Shown: positions 45,399-57,559 of the stretch, piece after piece
How positions within the stretch are numbered: position 1 is the first letter of the stretch
Layout: each line of letters starts with the position of its first letter
DNA from: Kryptolebias marmoratus
Taxonomy: Eukaryota; Chordata; Actinopteri; Cyprinodontiformes; Rivulidae
DNA length: 64,000 nt
NCBI RefSeq assembly: GCF_001649575.2
Contig: NC_051443.1
Coordinates: 14,795,021 to 14,859,020, forward strand
Direction: 5' to 3'
Made by a program: the position numbers and the translations under genes
Notes under the pieces: model-generated
Told to the model about the DNA's origin: nothing
The model's database searches: none
Seen by the model: only the letters and a program-made list of their open reading frames with translations

Positions 45399-48300
45399 GG
45401 GCAGTAAAACTCAACAAAGAAATATTTTCTAACTTCATCTTAAGAATGCAATGCAAACAATATATCAGTTTTATGAAAATGATATTGCAGACATATAGGA
45501 TGGAGGAAAACGAAATGCAAAGACGATATTGTGGTTATGACTGATCTGTGGACCACAGCACGGTGCCGCTACTCAGACATTTCTTGTTCATGCACAGAAT
45601 GATGACCAGATTCAAAGTCATTTCAAAGCAGCCACTTCGCCACCTGGCCATACGTGATGCTGTGTAGGCAGGCAATAACAATAACAGTTCCAGGAAATTA
45701 TGTGTTGCAGTAGCAAATGAAACAGAGACCTCCTTGCATGAAATGCTGTCTTTAAGGAACCACACACCTAAGCCATCATACCATCAACCACGATGCATTG
45801 GTTTTACAATTTAAAGGAAGTGGTAATCCCAAAGAACAACCAAAATACCATTTGAAAGAAGATGAAACTGTGTGTGCGTAAGTTTTGTATTTCTTAACAT
45901 TATACTAGTATACCAGTACAATCTGAAAAAAATAAACAAATGAATGACCCGTATGAGCTGAAGATGCTGTATCCTGACTAAAAATTACTTGAATAATCTG
46001 GAACTATTTTCTCCTACATGGTATTATATCAACAACTAATTAAACTAACCAATATTTAGAGACACCTGTGGTGTTTTGGACAAGACTGAATATTTGTCCA
46101 AGACAAATTTGAGTATTTTAAATTTCCAAGCCTCAGTTCCAATGCCATGCACGTAAAGGCAGATGACAAAGGCAGCACTTGCAAAGTTTGTGAAACAGTA
46201 TGCAAAGGACGTGATGTTTGGCTTCCTTCTAAGCAGGTAGCACAAAGGCTTTGAGGGATTTAGATATACCACGGGGGAAAAAAAGAAGAAGAAAGGAGAT
46301 AAAACACGGGTGTGACTCGAGCACTGGATAAAAAAAAGGAAGGGCATGCAAATTAGACTTTGAATGGTGTTTTTTTTGGGGGGGTGGGGGGTTGGAACTG
46401 AGAAACTTACAATAATGTTATGTCAAGTGTTTAAATATAATTATTTTTGCTATTTTTGTGGAAAATAGTCTGACTCGATATATAAATTCCAATTTTGGCA
46501 AACAAGCAACTCAGGGTGTATAACTGGTAACTTACTGTCTAATACACTTCAATTACTACGAGAGATAAGAAAGATAAGAGAGAAAGATATGATCACACGA
46601 AAGACTAAAAAAAAATCTAAAATGCTACCATTGGCACTTTTTAAAAAAAGACACTATTTGTGAAAATATCTGAGAAGAAATGATGCAATATTAACCTCTG
46701 TCTTTTTATGCTGACAGTTTTGAAAGTAGTTTTTTTTAGCTGTAACATGATAAATAGAAGTTATTTTGCTGTTTTTCTCTCATTTTAAAAATGGCTAAGC
46801 CAAGCATGCATGAAAAGCCAAATGACCAGTAGTCCTTATAACGACTGCTTGTTAGTGACATTAATTGTGTGTAGTGCCACAAAAAGCAAAACAACAACAA
46901 CGAAAACTGGTATTACATGAAGTGAGGACATAATTTGGCTTTAATGACCAAACTTGCACAAAATGAAGGAACTAAAAACAAAGCACTGATCCAAAATTCT
47001 AGTTTATACCAATTTAATGAGCTTCAATATTTTAGAAAGAAACTTTCAGTTTTGGTGGGTTTAGACATTGCAATGCATATAAACATTACAAATTGGAAAG
47101 TATTGTGTATTGTATTTTACATGATTTTTACATGATTTGAATGTTTTAAAGCATAATTACTGTTGAGACTTTATTTGCTAAGTATCATTTCCGTCATGCA
47201 CTGTTTTACCTTCTAACATAACTGCTGGCTTTCTGTGCACAGTCAAATTCAACCAACCAGTGAAATAAATCCTCAGGGACAGCTTTGGAACGCATCATAT
47301 CAATGCTGAATTTGACACATGCAAATAAAAGCGTATTCAGAGAGAAATAACAGCCACTTGTAACTCACAGGCTTAAGATATTTATTAGTCTCTCACAACA
47401 GTTTTCTTTTAAAAGGATAGCCTAAAGATTTGGAAGTGGAGTTTTGGGGAAAGGTTACGAACATTTAATGTCTGACCTGTTTTTAGGTTGCTCTTTAAAT
47501 GACCTCAGTTTAGAAGGTCAGATTTGACCAGATAATCTGGGCAAAACCAAGACCAAACTGATCTACTGCTATGTCGGAACAACTTCGATCTGAAAAATTT
47601 CACAGCAGTCAATGCAAGCTGTCATCAGGTTCACAGTACTTTGTTAGTTACATAGAATTCTATGGTTATATGTAAGTAAAAGTAGTGTCAGCAGCAGGTA
47701 GCTGTAGCACAATGCAGTCTGGGATATTTCTTATTTTGTTAGCAAACTCTTTTCACAGTACTTTAAATAAATTTAAGTCATTTATGTGAATTCTTATCTG
47801 AGTGGTAATTAATTTTAAAATTTAAATTATATGTTGTTTCTAGTTACTTTCATTACACTGTCTACATTGCTTTAGTAGACATGGCCCATTGAAATTATTG
47901 GTCCTTGGCAGCCTATCTTAAATTTTCAACTCAAAGTTGTCTCCTAATTACCATCATCAATATTTTTTGCTTGTTTGTTTATGTTAAAATTACGTTTTGT
48001 CCCAATTTTGATCGTTTCAGCAGCAGAACATTGTACTTATCCACCAAAAACTGAGAAAGAAACAAACCTTGCATTTTTTTAGCAGAGCAAAGGGGAAATT
48101 TACATTGCTGCAAAAAACAAAAAGATCTGTAATTTCATATAACACCTTCTGTTTTTTAACTGATGGGCATCATCCATAGGGAAAAACTGGTGCCATGTTC
48201 TGGTGACTTAATGGTGATATAGAAGATGCGCAGTCTCCATATGTTGTTTTATTTACAAAACTAAACTTATCCTCTTTGCCAGCTTCTGGCTTGGCTCATT

Positions 48301-49319
48301 TGCTATGTGCAGACTGATATGGCTTCCAACAAAAAAAGAGACAGGAACATACTTTTACCACAGCAGAGATTTGCTTCTAGGTTGCTGCTAGGATACTTCA
48401 GGGACACTTCTAAAAAGCACTGCTACACATCTGGAGGATTTCACAAGCATTGTCTTGAGTGACCATGATTTGCAGTAACAGCCAGACTAAACTGTACTCA
48501 AGGGTTTCACAACCATTATTACAGTCACAAAGTCTTTTCTCTAAAATCTTGTTCAGACAGCATCTGTTATTGCCAAAAGATATAATACAGTTAGATTGAT
48601 AATGGCACTTTACAGTTTTATATCCTTCTCCCTGTACATTTTGTGGTTTTAGTTAGCTTAACTTAGGCTATAGTTTTATAGGTTATACTAACTGCTCTTG
48701 AGTACTATACTTCAAGTGTTGAAAATGTTTTAGAGATGCTTTTTTCAGTTTAGCATTTTATCATTTTTGTGTCAAAATATTTCTATTTCTGAAGGTCTTA
48801 ACTCCCTCACTGACTGACGGTGGATCAGCTACCAATACTTAGGGTGGTGTCATAGAATCATTTCTGGTTCTGAGGGTTCCTAGCTGAGGAACAAAAAATG
48901 ACAGAGGTTTGGAAAAAATCAGCCATTATAAGAGCTGGTAGACCATGCTAAAATGCTAAAAGAAAGTGCATCATTGCTTCTTTTCTAAGTATTTAAAAAA
49001 ATAATAATACTAGAAGAATAAAATAAGAAAACCCCTTATGTTAGCACATTCACAGAAAAACTCTGTTTATTAAAATATTACCAGTCATGCATAACCATTA
49101 CAATTATTTTAATATTTTTGATAAAATGCTGATAGTAAAATTAAGTCTAGCATTCCTTGAAGGACGCATATCACTTGCCAGAATTTAATTTAAGATCCTT
49201 TCATGTTGAGAAATGATGAGGTTTTTGGTCATTTTGGGTAAATCTTGAAAATAGCAATATGCTTTTGTTGTTAAAATTGGCACATGCCAACTAGTTCTAT
49301 CCCTGCCCAAAAAATATTT
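45399..49319. other. Long AT-rich non-coding stretch
   Basis: No gene or RNA is recognised in nearly 4 kb. It holds a T8-G7-T-G6 patch at about 46370-46391 and GATA-rich sequence near 46560. CTAGCATTCCTTGAAGGACG near 49147 matches, in reverse, a phrase near 52200, so a scrap of the same dispersed family may lie here. Confidence 0.45.
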
Positions 49320-49560
49320 AAATTTTACAGCAGCAGGATTCCATCAACAGCTCGGCTGCTGATGGAGGAGAAGAAACCTTTATTCCAGCCAGACAATTAG
49401 CAGCTCCACTGCAGATAACGTTACGGCTGCAAAGACAAACCATAACAGGAAAAAGCACCATCATCATGCACGAGGGGAGGTGTTAAAAGGAATGTGCACC
49501 GCTGGGATTTAACTGACAGGTTGAGGGAATTATGGGTGTTTTTCAAAAACGCAAATTTGC
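49320..49560. other. Candidate conserved non-coding block (weak)
   Basis: Less AT-rich with AGACAATTAGC (homeodomain-type) and AACGTTACGGC. No gene or repeat is recognised. Confidence 0.25.
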
Positions 49561-49849
49561 GAATAAGTTAACAAGTTTGTCCTTAGTGCTTTTTTAAAGT
49601 GTTTGCTTCTCTTCATAAATCAATTAATTAAATTTAACCACTGTAAAGTTGAAGAGTGATCCCACAACGCATTAGAAATTAGTTTAAAAAGAAATAGTTC
49701 AAAGCTGAAACAATTTCAGTCCTGTATGAACTGAAATTGTATATAAATATACATATTATGCTTTTATATCTTCTTCTGCTATTTACATGCACAAGCATTT
49801 TGTGTGTAAGCTGATGCTGTTTTTACCCTTATCTCAACGAGGAGTGATC
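49561..49849. other. AT-rich spacer
   Basis: Nothing is recognised. Confidence 0.4.
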
Positions 49850-50235
49850 CAGACCAATTTCTTTTCATCCACTTTGTTAATGACAATGACTTTCTTGTCA
49901 CATTTTTCAGACTAGCGAGGACTTAGCATTTTATCTAATTACATTTATCAAACAAGCAAAGGCCAGAGGAGGCAGAGGAGATCCACACTAATTACATTAA
50001 AGCTGGAGGAAGACTGGCACTAGTGATGAAGAGATTTGGCCACTCACATCCTTTTCCAACTTCAAGCCCATCCCAGCTGTTTATGAGGTTGAGCTTTCAT
50101 CCTTACATCACTCACATTAAAGATGGTGCCTTGGTTTCTATTTTACAGACCCTCAAACACGAATTGTGCAATGAAGAAGTGCAAAATGTTACTGAAGCAG
50201 TTAATCAAAGCGACAAAGATTAGGTGAAAAAAAAA
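49850..50235. other. Candidate conserved non-coding block
   Basis: Contains TATCTAATTACATTTATC and CACTAATTACATTAAAG (two homeodomain-type TAATTA cores about 65 bases apart). A 66-residue plus frame (50023-50223) shows no domain. It reads as enhancer-like sequence. Confidence 0.3.
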
Positions 50236-50859
50236 TAACACAGACTTTGTGGTTCTGTATGTTGCTGGACTGAATTCAAATGTCTTGTTTCTACAAACTT
50301 AACTTAATAAAAAACAATTCAAGGAGAATAGTTTTTGTCACCATGCACTGGAAAATTGACTTTTCTCCTATGGTAATTTAATATCTTTCCAGCGCTCTCA
50401 TCATTATGCAAAACTCATTCTGTTCATATTTTGCACAATTTCTTGATCCAGATGCTTGGCAAAGTAAGCTGCAGGAGTACCAGGATGCTCAGTCAGGTCC
50501 CAGGAAATAAATCCAGCATTGCTTTGTGGCAGTATTCTTTTTGCCTTTCCTAGAAGAGACAGTGTCGCTTTCTTTTACAGTACAAGCTTTCAGCATCACT
50601 CAGAATCTTCTGTTGACACAAAAGGGTGATTGTGTGTGCAAGTGTGTATTTTAGTCTGAGTCTTTGTCTGTGTTTGCTGAGGGTTACTGACAGGAACTTT
50701 GTAGTTTGCTGCTGTCACAGTGCGATGTCAATATTTATGACATGTTGTTTGCTCTCTGGTGTAAACTCATTCTCCTTCAGACATCTGCTTCAGATATTTG
50801 CACATTCACAGAGCATTATCAAGCACTCTGAATAGACACTAGAAACCCCCTAACACCAA
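50236..50859. other. Non-coding stretch
   Basis: Nothing is recognised. Confidence 0.5.
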
Positions 50860-51079
50860 ATTAACTGTTGAGGATTTTCTTATAACTCTAAATTATCCCT
50901 AGGTGTGAGAGAGAGCATGAATGGTTGTTTGTCTCTTTTGTCTCTATGTGGTCCTGTGATGGACTTGCAATCTGTCCAGGGTGTGCCCCATCTCTTGCAC
51001 AATGACTGGTGGAGATAAGCACCAGCTCCCCATGTCCAAGAAAGGAAAAAAAAAAAACAGATAAAGAAAATGGATGGAC
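50860..51079 (+). repeat. Teleost SINE/LINE tail, longest copy in the window
   Basis: Reads in order: ACTCTAAATTATCCCTAGG, GAATGGTTGTTTGTCTC, CCTGTGATGGACTTGCAATC, TGTCCAGGGTGTGCCCC, GATAAGCACCAGCTCCCC, an A-run, and AAAATGGATGGA. This is the 3' part of a very abundant fish retroposon family, and the copies at 6470, 9832, 22872 and 27617 align to parts of it. Confidence 0.75.
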
Positions 51080-51142
51080 TTCGTTATTTTTTGTTCTTTT
51101 GTTATTGACACGTTTGAGCTAAATATTAACCAGCAGATTGCT

Positions 51143-51146
51143 AATA

Positions 51147-51243
<97 letters not shown>
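51143..51243. repeat. (TA)n microsatellite, about 100 bp
   Basis: Almost pure TA array with TGTA interruptions at the ends. The open frame across it (Ile-Tyr repeats) is an artefact. Confidence 0.97.
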
Positions 51244-51910
51244 GTGTCTCTTTAACTTGAGGGCAGGAAAGGTTGAGAGTTTTCAAGGTAACTTGGATAA
51301 GTAAGTTAAAGATCTTCCATTTCCCTACTCATTTGTTTTCTTGTTTATGAGATAAACTGGTAATATCTTAGCTATAAACCGCTCAAGGTAATAAAGCAAA
51401 GACATGAAGAACATGGTGTGTAGGAAGCAAAATCCAAGATGTAGTAAAGATGCATTAAGAAAAACAATTAGGCAATACTTCAAATCATCTAAAGCAGAGT
51501 TGTGGAAAGGTTACTACCAATGATTATCTTAACTGATGCAAATAACTTTTTAAAACAATTTCAGTTTAAAGAAATATAGTTTATTTTTTACCTAACTGAC
51601 AAGATAATGACTAATCCGAGCATGGCCAAGACCAAAATATTTTTCATCCTAAAACAACTACAATATCAAATATTTTATAGTGACTTGTGAAAAAGCCAAA
51701 ATAAAAAGCTTTGCCCAGTTACTTCGCATTACACAATTGTTTGCATTGAATTTTATAGTTCTTTTAAAGACCAAAACCTGCCACAGTAACAGCTAGCTGT
51801 AGTCATTGTGATGCAGCCTAAAACACTTTTGGCAGGAATATCAGAAGTAATTCTCATCACTACTTTCTTGTCCTGACTGTAGCAACAGGATTTTTATCAC
51901 CTGTCACACG
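51244..51910. other. AT-rich non-coding stretch
   Basis: Nothing is recognised. Confidence 0.5.
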
Positions 51911-52225
51911 TGTCTGTGTGTTTGTTTGTCAAAATATTGCATGAACCTCTGGACGTATGTTCATGAAACTTTAACTAAATGTCCTTCTATACCTGATTAA
52001 CTTTTAGAGTGGGCATGATTCAAGGTAGCCAACAAAGCTAATTGATTTAAACATAGACAAACATGGCTGTAATTCAGTCATTTTTACAAATATTGAGCTA
52101 AAATGTAGAGCGGCAATAGCTTAGACTGATCCCCAGAGCATACTGTGCTAACAGATTACTTTGACATGCAAGGTTGAGGCCAGACTGGGTGGGGCACTTT
52201 CCTTCAAGGAATGCTACTCTCATTC
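51911..52225 (+). repeat. Dispersed repeat family B, copy 1
   Basis: Shares with 63290-63635 (inverted) the ordered phrases GTGTTTGTTTGTC, TTCATGAAACTTT, CTGATTAACTTTTAGAGT, ATTCAAGGTAGCC, AGCTAATTGATTTAAAC, ACAAATATTGAGCTAAAATG. I recognise the layout as a common spiny-rayed-fish repeat, often with a caagatggccgcc-like core. It continues to about 52225 with TTCCTTCAAGGAATGC. Class unknown to me. Confidence 0.65.
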
Positions 52226-53329
52226 CTATAATTAGTTTAATATTTTTGCGATTCTTCTTTAATGCAACTTGCTGTCATTTTGAACAAAGTTTCCTGATTT
52301 GAATGATTATTGTATTTTGCTCAATTCAGATCAGAACCAACACTATCGTACCCATTGGTTTTAGGTTTAAAAAACGCCCAGCTGTTGTTGTAGCAAACCC
52401 CTCTGTCACTCTTCCACTCTTCTTTGTTTGACCTGAGATCCAAACATTCCATCCTTTTAACAATATTTTTCCTGTACTCCATAGAGGTGTCTTACAGTAA
52501 TATTATTCCTAAATATCCAACGCTTGCACTCTCTTTTTCCTCCCCAATGCAACTTTGATTGCCTTCATGCTGTGTTTTGTAATGAGACACAGGTGTAACT
52601 TGTGTTTCGTGAATGTGGGAATAAGCACTTGCGCATAGACACAAGGAGCTGTGTGTATTTTGTTTTAACATGCACTAAACCAAAATTGGAATAAAATTGA
52701 GACAAAAAATCCTACTAATGTACTGAACTCCACAAGGTTCAGTATTATACAAGGACCTCTTATGCTTTGGGTGATTAAAATATAATCACAGCTTAAATTA
52801 GCATTTCATTAGAAAAGCCAGTTATTTCACAATCGAGCAGCCAGGACTTTGGAAAGTAAGAAAAAAAAAAAACACTGAGCTGTAGCAAAGAAAAGAGCTG
52901 TGTAAGAAATGTTGAGATGATTAAGTGAATGTTATAAATGTAATTTGCTTTAAAAAAAAAAGACTTCAAATCCAAGAAATGCAAGTGTTCACAGGGATGT
53001 GCAGAATTTATTATTGATGAGTGCCTTTTTTCAGGCACAAAAAAGGCAGAGGAGGAAAATTTAAACTGAGAAGGAATGGAAATATAAATATATATGATAG
53101 GAAGAGAATTAGAGAGAGAAAAAGAATGACATAGACTGTAGGAATTGCTGTCAAGTGGAAAATGAAAAAGTGGGAGGTAGAAGATTTTGTCACTATTTGC
53201 TGGAACAATGCATCTATTCCGAACAGGGCGCTTCAGACCAGACAACATAGTGTTTCTGAGCCCAGCAGACAGCCTTTGGCCACATCCTAATCACTGCTTA
53301 ATTATTTAGACTGAACAACTGCTCTCAAG
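52226..53329. other. AT-rich non-coding stretch
   Basis: No gene is recognised. The 151-residue minus frame (52793-53248) is Ser/Phe/Leu-rich with no domain and lies in purine-rich sequence, so I reject it. Confidence 0.5.
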
Positions 53330-53730
53330 GCTGCTTTGTTTTCTTTTCCATTGTAATCCTATTGCTTTTGTTTATTCTCTTCCTCTGTCTGGAGTCAGAA
53401 ACAAACAAAGCCTATTTTGTGTTTAAATTGGATGGTTTGCCAAGAGCAATCGGAGCAGAGGGAACTCTCAGCAGTCAGCAGTTTTAAAGGAGATGGATTA
53501 TTTATTTGGCACTTTGCTGTCGGAGATTCCATGTAATAAATGGTTGCGTCTTGTATTATATGATACATGAAAAATTTAGACACCCAGAGGTAAAATGTCA
53601 CAGGAAGTGTCATGTGAGGGTGAAACTATGTGGCAAATAATGTGGAAGCTTTTTGTTTCAATGAATATTCTTAAGGGCATGCCTTAATTATTGTCTTTGC
53701 AGTAATTGTTAACAGTTTGATGGCTATATA
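53330..53730. other. Candidate conserved non-coding block
   Basis: Non-repetitive with GGCATGCCTTAATTATTG, TTTAAAGGAGATGGATTA and GATTCCATGTAATAAATGG motifs. No open frame of note. Enhancer-like in appearance only. Confidence 0.3.
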
Positions 53731-54059
53731 AATTAAAATCAAAATCAGTATATATAGGTATTTTTATAATTCATTAGCATTTATTTGACTAATATCTGGT
53801 TTGTGATCATATTATCATCTAAAAGTAAATTATATTTATTTATCACTTAGAAGAACAAAATATTTTTTTTCTTTAAATTTTGAAACAAACACAAATAAAG
53901 TGTCTCCCAGGTAACTAGCCACATAGATTGTTGCCTTTCCTCAAAATACATATTTTCCATTTCCTTCAAGTTTGTTGATTTTACATGTACATAAATTCTG
54001 AGGTCATACCGCACATTCTCAAAGGTCTGAGCTTAGATGGGGTCATTTTAAAGAAAAAA
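53731..54059. other. AT-rich spacer
   Basis: Nothing is recognised. Confidence 0.45.
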
Positions 54060-54460
54060 ATGTTTTTATACCACCCAAGAAGTATGATTTGTTGTTTGTT
54101 GTGCTCATTGTTGTTCTGAAAGGTGACCTAGAGGTTTAATGCTGATGTGTTTCCAGGACGCTGCTACTGACAAACATTGACATAGCATGATTGTCCCACC
54201 ACCATGCTTTTCTGTGGGGATAGTGTTTGTTGTTTTGGTTCATGTGTTTGTGCAATGAGTGTTTTCTTGTTAGCCAAAACATTCAGATTTACTCAAATCT
54301 GAGCAAAATATTTTCTTCCATATTAAGGTAGTCTCCTATGCCTTTTGATAAATTCAATTGTACCCTTTTGCTTTATTTTTTTCCTAAAACAATGGCTAAT
54401 TATTCCACAAAGACAGTTTTTAGTGGCTTTAGGATTTTTGAGGGTTCATGCTCATTGAAA
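54060..54460 (-). pseudogene. Tc1-like transposase remnant (third element)
   Basis: The minus strand reads WKKIFCSDLSKSECFG (54274-54320), the first catalytic Asp block of Tc1 transposases (normally a WSDESKF-like motif), and PTEKHGGGTIML (about 54188-54220), the next conserved block (normally KHGGGSIMVWG-like). Pairing of these in the right order and distance makes the call firm. Upstream and downstream parts are too decayed to follow, many bases have been lost, and I find no clear inverted repeats. The copy differs in sequence from those at 3973 and 25188, so it is a separate lineage. Confidence 0.8.
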
Positions 54461-56282
54461 TACTATAGGTTAGGTAGTTAACTTACTTCGCAACTACTAT
54501 TATGTTGTTATTTATTTTAAAATGTTTGCAGGAGATGACTGTATGTAAGATCACACTGTATTATATCACAGTACAAAAAAAATAATTTAAAAGGATTTGA
54601 TGGGGTTGAAGTAAAAAAAGTGCTGTTTTTAAATATAATTTCAATAAAAATGTGGACCTTGGGTTAATTAATAAATTGCTACTGCTTTGTAAATTAACAA
54701 TATAACAAATTGCATTTAAATTCAGCAACATCACTGATATTAAAGACTTATCCCATAACATAAAGCACATAATAATTCATGTCTGGATTACATGTGATCT
54801 CACATTTTAACATAAAGGTAAAAAAAAAAATCAATTTCAACAGGATTAGAAAAATTAAAAATTAAACTGGTAACATAGAAAACCTCCTGAATATGCAAAA
54901 GGAACCATTGTGTATCTGTATGCATATAAATGAGACAAATCAAACCAAAGTGCAATATATTTTAGTTACCATTTTAGCTAGTTTTCACAATTTCACAACC
55001 TCAAATCGTTTGTTGCTGTTTTTTGTTAGTAAACTTTAACATTTTATCTTTTTTATGTATTCTACAATATTAGCTAATTATGATCCAGAATAGTGAGTCA
55101 AATCAGAATTTGCATGCTCATTGTGTGACTGTGTGAATAGTCTTTGAGAGTTCCAGCTTCTTCTTACAGATTTATATTTAGTTCTTTAAAGTTCTGACTT
55201 AAGTAAAGGTATGATCATGCATAGATGCATGTTTTTGTGTATTACCAATATGAAAAAAACTGGCAATATGCCCAAGGTGTACCTCAGTGTCTGCATGGAG
55301 AGGCTTCACACACTGAAACCCTGAAGAAATTAAAGCAGGTATAAAAAAAATGAATGTGAGCTTCTTGTTGTTTATTTCTAAAGATATTTTGAAGATAAAA
55401 TCAAGACTTGGTAATCAGACAGAATGAAAAGAAAAGTTTTAATTTATGATGAAAAGAACAAACAATTATTACCTTTTCATAATAAGAAATCAAAAAAGTC
55501 ATTTAACAACACCTGCAGTTTGCTGATTTTCATCCAATGTCCAACAATATTTTCAAATAGATCCTAAAACCTTTCTTAATGCTCTGATAAACTCTGGGAT
55601 GGTTTATAACCTCAGTATGCTCAATCCTTTGCTTTTATGCCAGATGGGCAATTAAAAATATGGAAAGTGCACACTGAGCAGCTACCCACATACTGGTTGC
55701 AACATTGCCACATGTGGTGAGATTACCTGGGACAACCTTCATAATAGATTACTGTGCATGTCCCATTCAAGGTCCTTGTCTAAACTAAAACTTTCTGTGT
55801 TTTGTCACAGCTGGTTTTCAAGAGTTTGGAATCACAGTGAGAGATTGTACTTTAAATGAACACTGATCACAAAGTCATTAAATACACACCTACACACATC
55901 AAGTGAATAAATATTCCCCCAAAAAATGGTTTATAGGGTTTCCCCCCTAATTTTCTGATAGAAAAGCATCTTAAATGTTATGCCACTTCTGGAAAATCAG
56001 GAAAAAAGGCATCAGACAGGCATGGATTTTTAAAAAATCTAAGCTTTTTTTTTTAAAGTTCATTGCACAAAAAGTAATAGTGGGCCTCCAGAACAGGATT
56101 TGATGGCAAAAAAGAAATGTAGCAGTACACCTACAAAGAGAGGATGACAACACAAAGTAATTATCAGAACCAGTGTAAGAGCAAACATCAAAATCATATA
56201 GGAAAATCCAAGCAATCGCAAGGAAACAATCTATCCTTATAATACCAACACATACTATCAAATCAAATAAAGACGACAGACA
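54461..56282. other. AT-rich non-coding stretch
   Basis: No gene or known repeat. 55500-55850 is slightly less AT-rich. The 109-residue minus frame (55971-56300) has no domain. Confidence 0.5.
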
Positions 56283-56315
56283 ATATATATATATGTACAT
56301 GTATATGTGTGTGTA
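56283..56315. repeat. (TA)n(TG)n compound microsatellite
   Basis: TA and TG dinucleotides with short interruptions. Confidence 0.9.
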
Positions 56316-56524
56316 ATTTTATGATGATATTAATAAGATGTTCTCACCAACAAATTACAGGTTTTGTTGAAGGTGCTACGTTTGTATTAAAATGCTTGTC
56401 CTCTTACTGGGTGAAGCACCCTGAAACACGGCTTGTTTTATTACAGTAGAAGAGAGGATAGAATGGTGCCATCTTCATCCATCTGTGTGTCTTTCACTTG
56501 ACCCCCTGTTCCACGCCCTGTAAA
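56316..56524. other. Spacer before the G-rich motif
   Basis: Nothing is recognised. Confidence 0.4.
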
Positions 56525-56549
56525 GGGGGGAAGGGGGTGGGGAGTGGGG
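56525..56549 (+). promoter_or_regulatory. G-quadruplex motif
   Basis: Four G tracts of 6, 5, 4 and 4 separated by AA, T and AGT. Fits the standard quadruplex pattern with very short loops. No promoter is recognised beside it. Confidence 0.7.
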
Positions 56550-56935
56550 TGATAAGGAAAACATTTGACTGATGGACCTCCTGGCTATTTGGACATCTGT
56601 CTTTTCCTTCATAGCCCTGTCAGGGAGAACTCAGGGTACAATGTGACAGGCCTCTGCAGCAGTGTGTACTAACATCAGGTAGAAACATCTCTGTGGCCTA
56701 TGAGCCTCAGAGATCAGCTATTAGTAAGTTGTCAATCTAGCAAGCAGTAACGGTCTTCCGCGGGCAGTTAGGAGGAAAATTCACCTATTGGCTCATAACA
56801 AGGAGGCAGATGTGAAATCATTACAGTCCAGATAAATTTAGCACCTGTAAGGGTATTGTGCCGATGTTGAATATGGTCCAATTATTGTGGTTACACTATG
56901 TGGATAATGGAGTCAAATCTGTACTGTATATTTTT
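56550..56935. other. Candidate conserved non-coding block
   Basis: Less AT-rich and non-repetitive, with CAGATGTGAAATCATTAC, AGATAAATTTAGCACC and GGTCCAATTATTGTGG (CCAAT and homeodomain-like). Untested. Confidence 0.3.
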
Positions 56936-57559
56936 ACCTTGACAGTGATGCTCTACACACCCAGAGTGCATTAAGTTACAAACTTTAGTAATGTTGGACA
57001 CTGAGAAACACATGCTAAGTAATACATTTTAAACATACTACTTTAAAATTTATCATCAAGAAAAACAGTGCACTCATTAGGTTTTCAGTATGCTTTAAAC
57101 AGTTGACTTTCTTTGCTTAAAATGTTTTATTATTAATGTTGAGAACTGCTACCTCCTAAAATAACTGCTTAGGATGTAAGAGTCATGCCATTAAAAAGTA
57201 AGGAGTTACGTTGCTAAGTTACCCCCTAAGAGCGTTAACTCAGAGTGGTATTTTCTTGTCACTAATTTTACAAAGAAAATGCTTTTAAGTATCTTTTACA
57301 CTTTAGTTTTGCATAACCTGTTCTGGCATTTGCAGCTTGTTTTGACTAACATTGGCAATGTTGCAATGTCAGGTAAAACACCCACTTCAATGCGTAAAGA
57401 TATACTATGGATACTCAACTTATAAATCTTTTTTTTAACTAAATTTAACAGTATATTTACAAAACGTTGGCACCTGGTAGTATCTTCTCTGCTGTATTAC
57501 CAATTAATTTTCTTCTGAGTGGGAGCTTAAGAAAACCTGAAAACTTGTTGGTGACTAGT
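56936..57559. other. AT-rich non-coding stretch
   Basis: Nothing is recognised. Confidence 0.5.

Noticed and set aside
46370..46391. T8-G7-T-G6 patch as a G-quadruplex
   Set aside because: Only two long G tracts, so it does not meet the four-tract pattern without splitting tracts.
51074..51304. 76-residue frame with Ile-Tyr repeats
   Set aside because: Runs through the (TA)n microsatellite.
52793..53248. 151-residue minus-strand open frame
   Set aside because: Ser/Phe/Leu-rich composition from a purine-rich opposite strand, no domain, and no start context or splice pattern.
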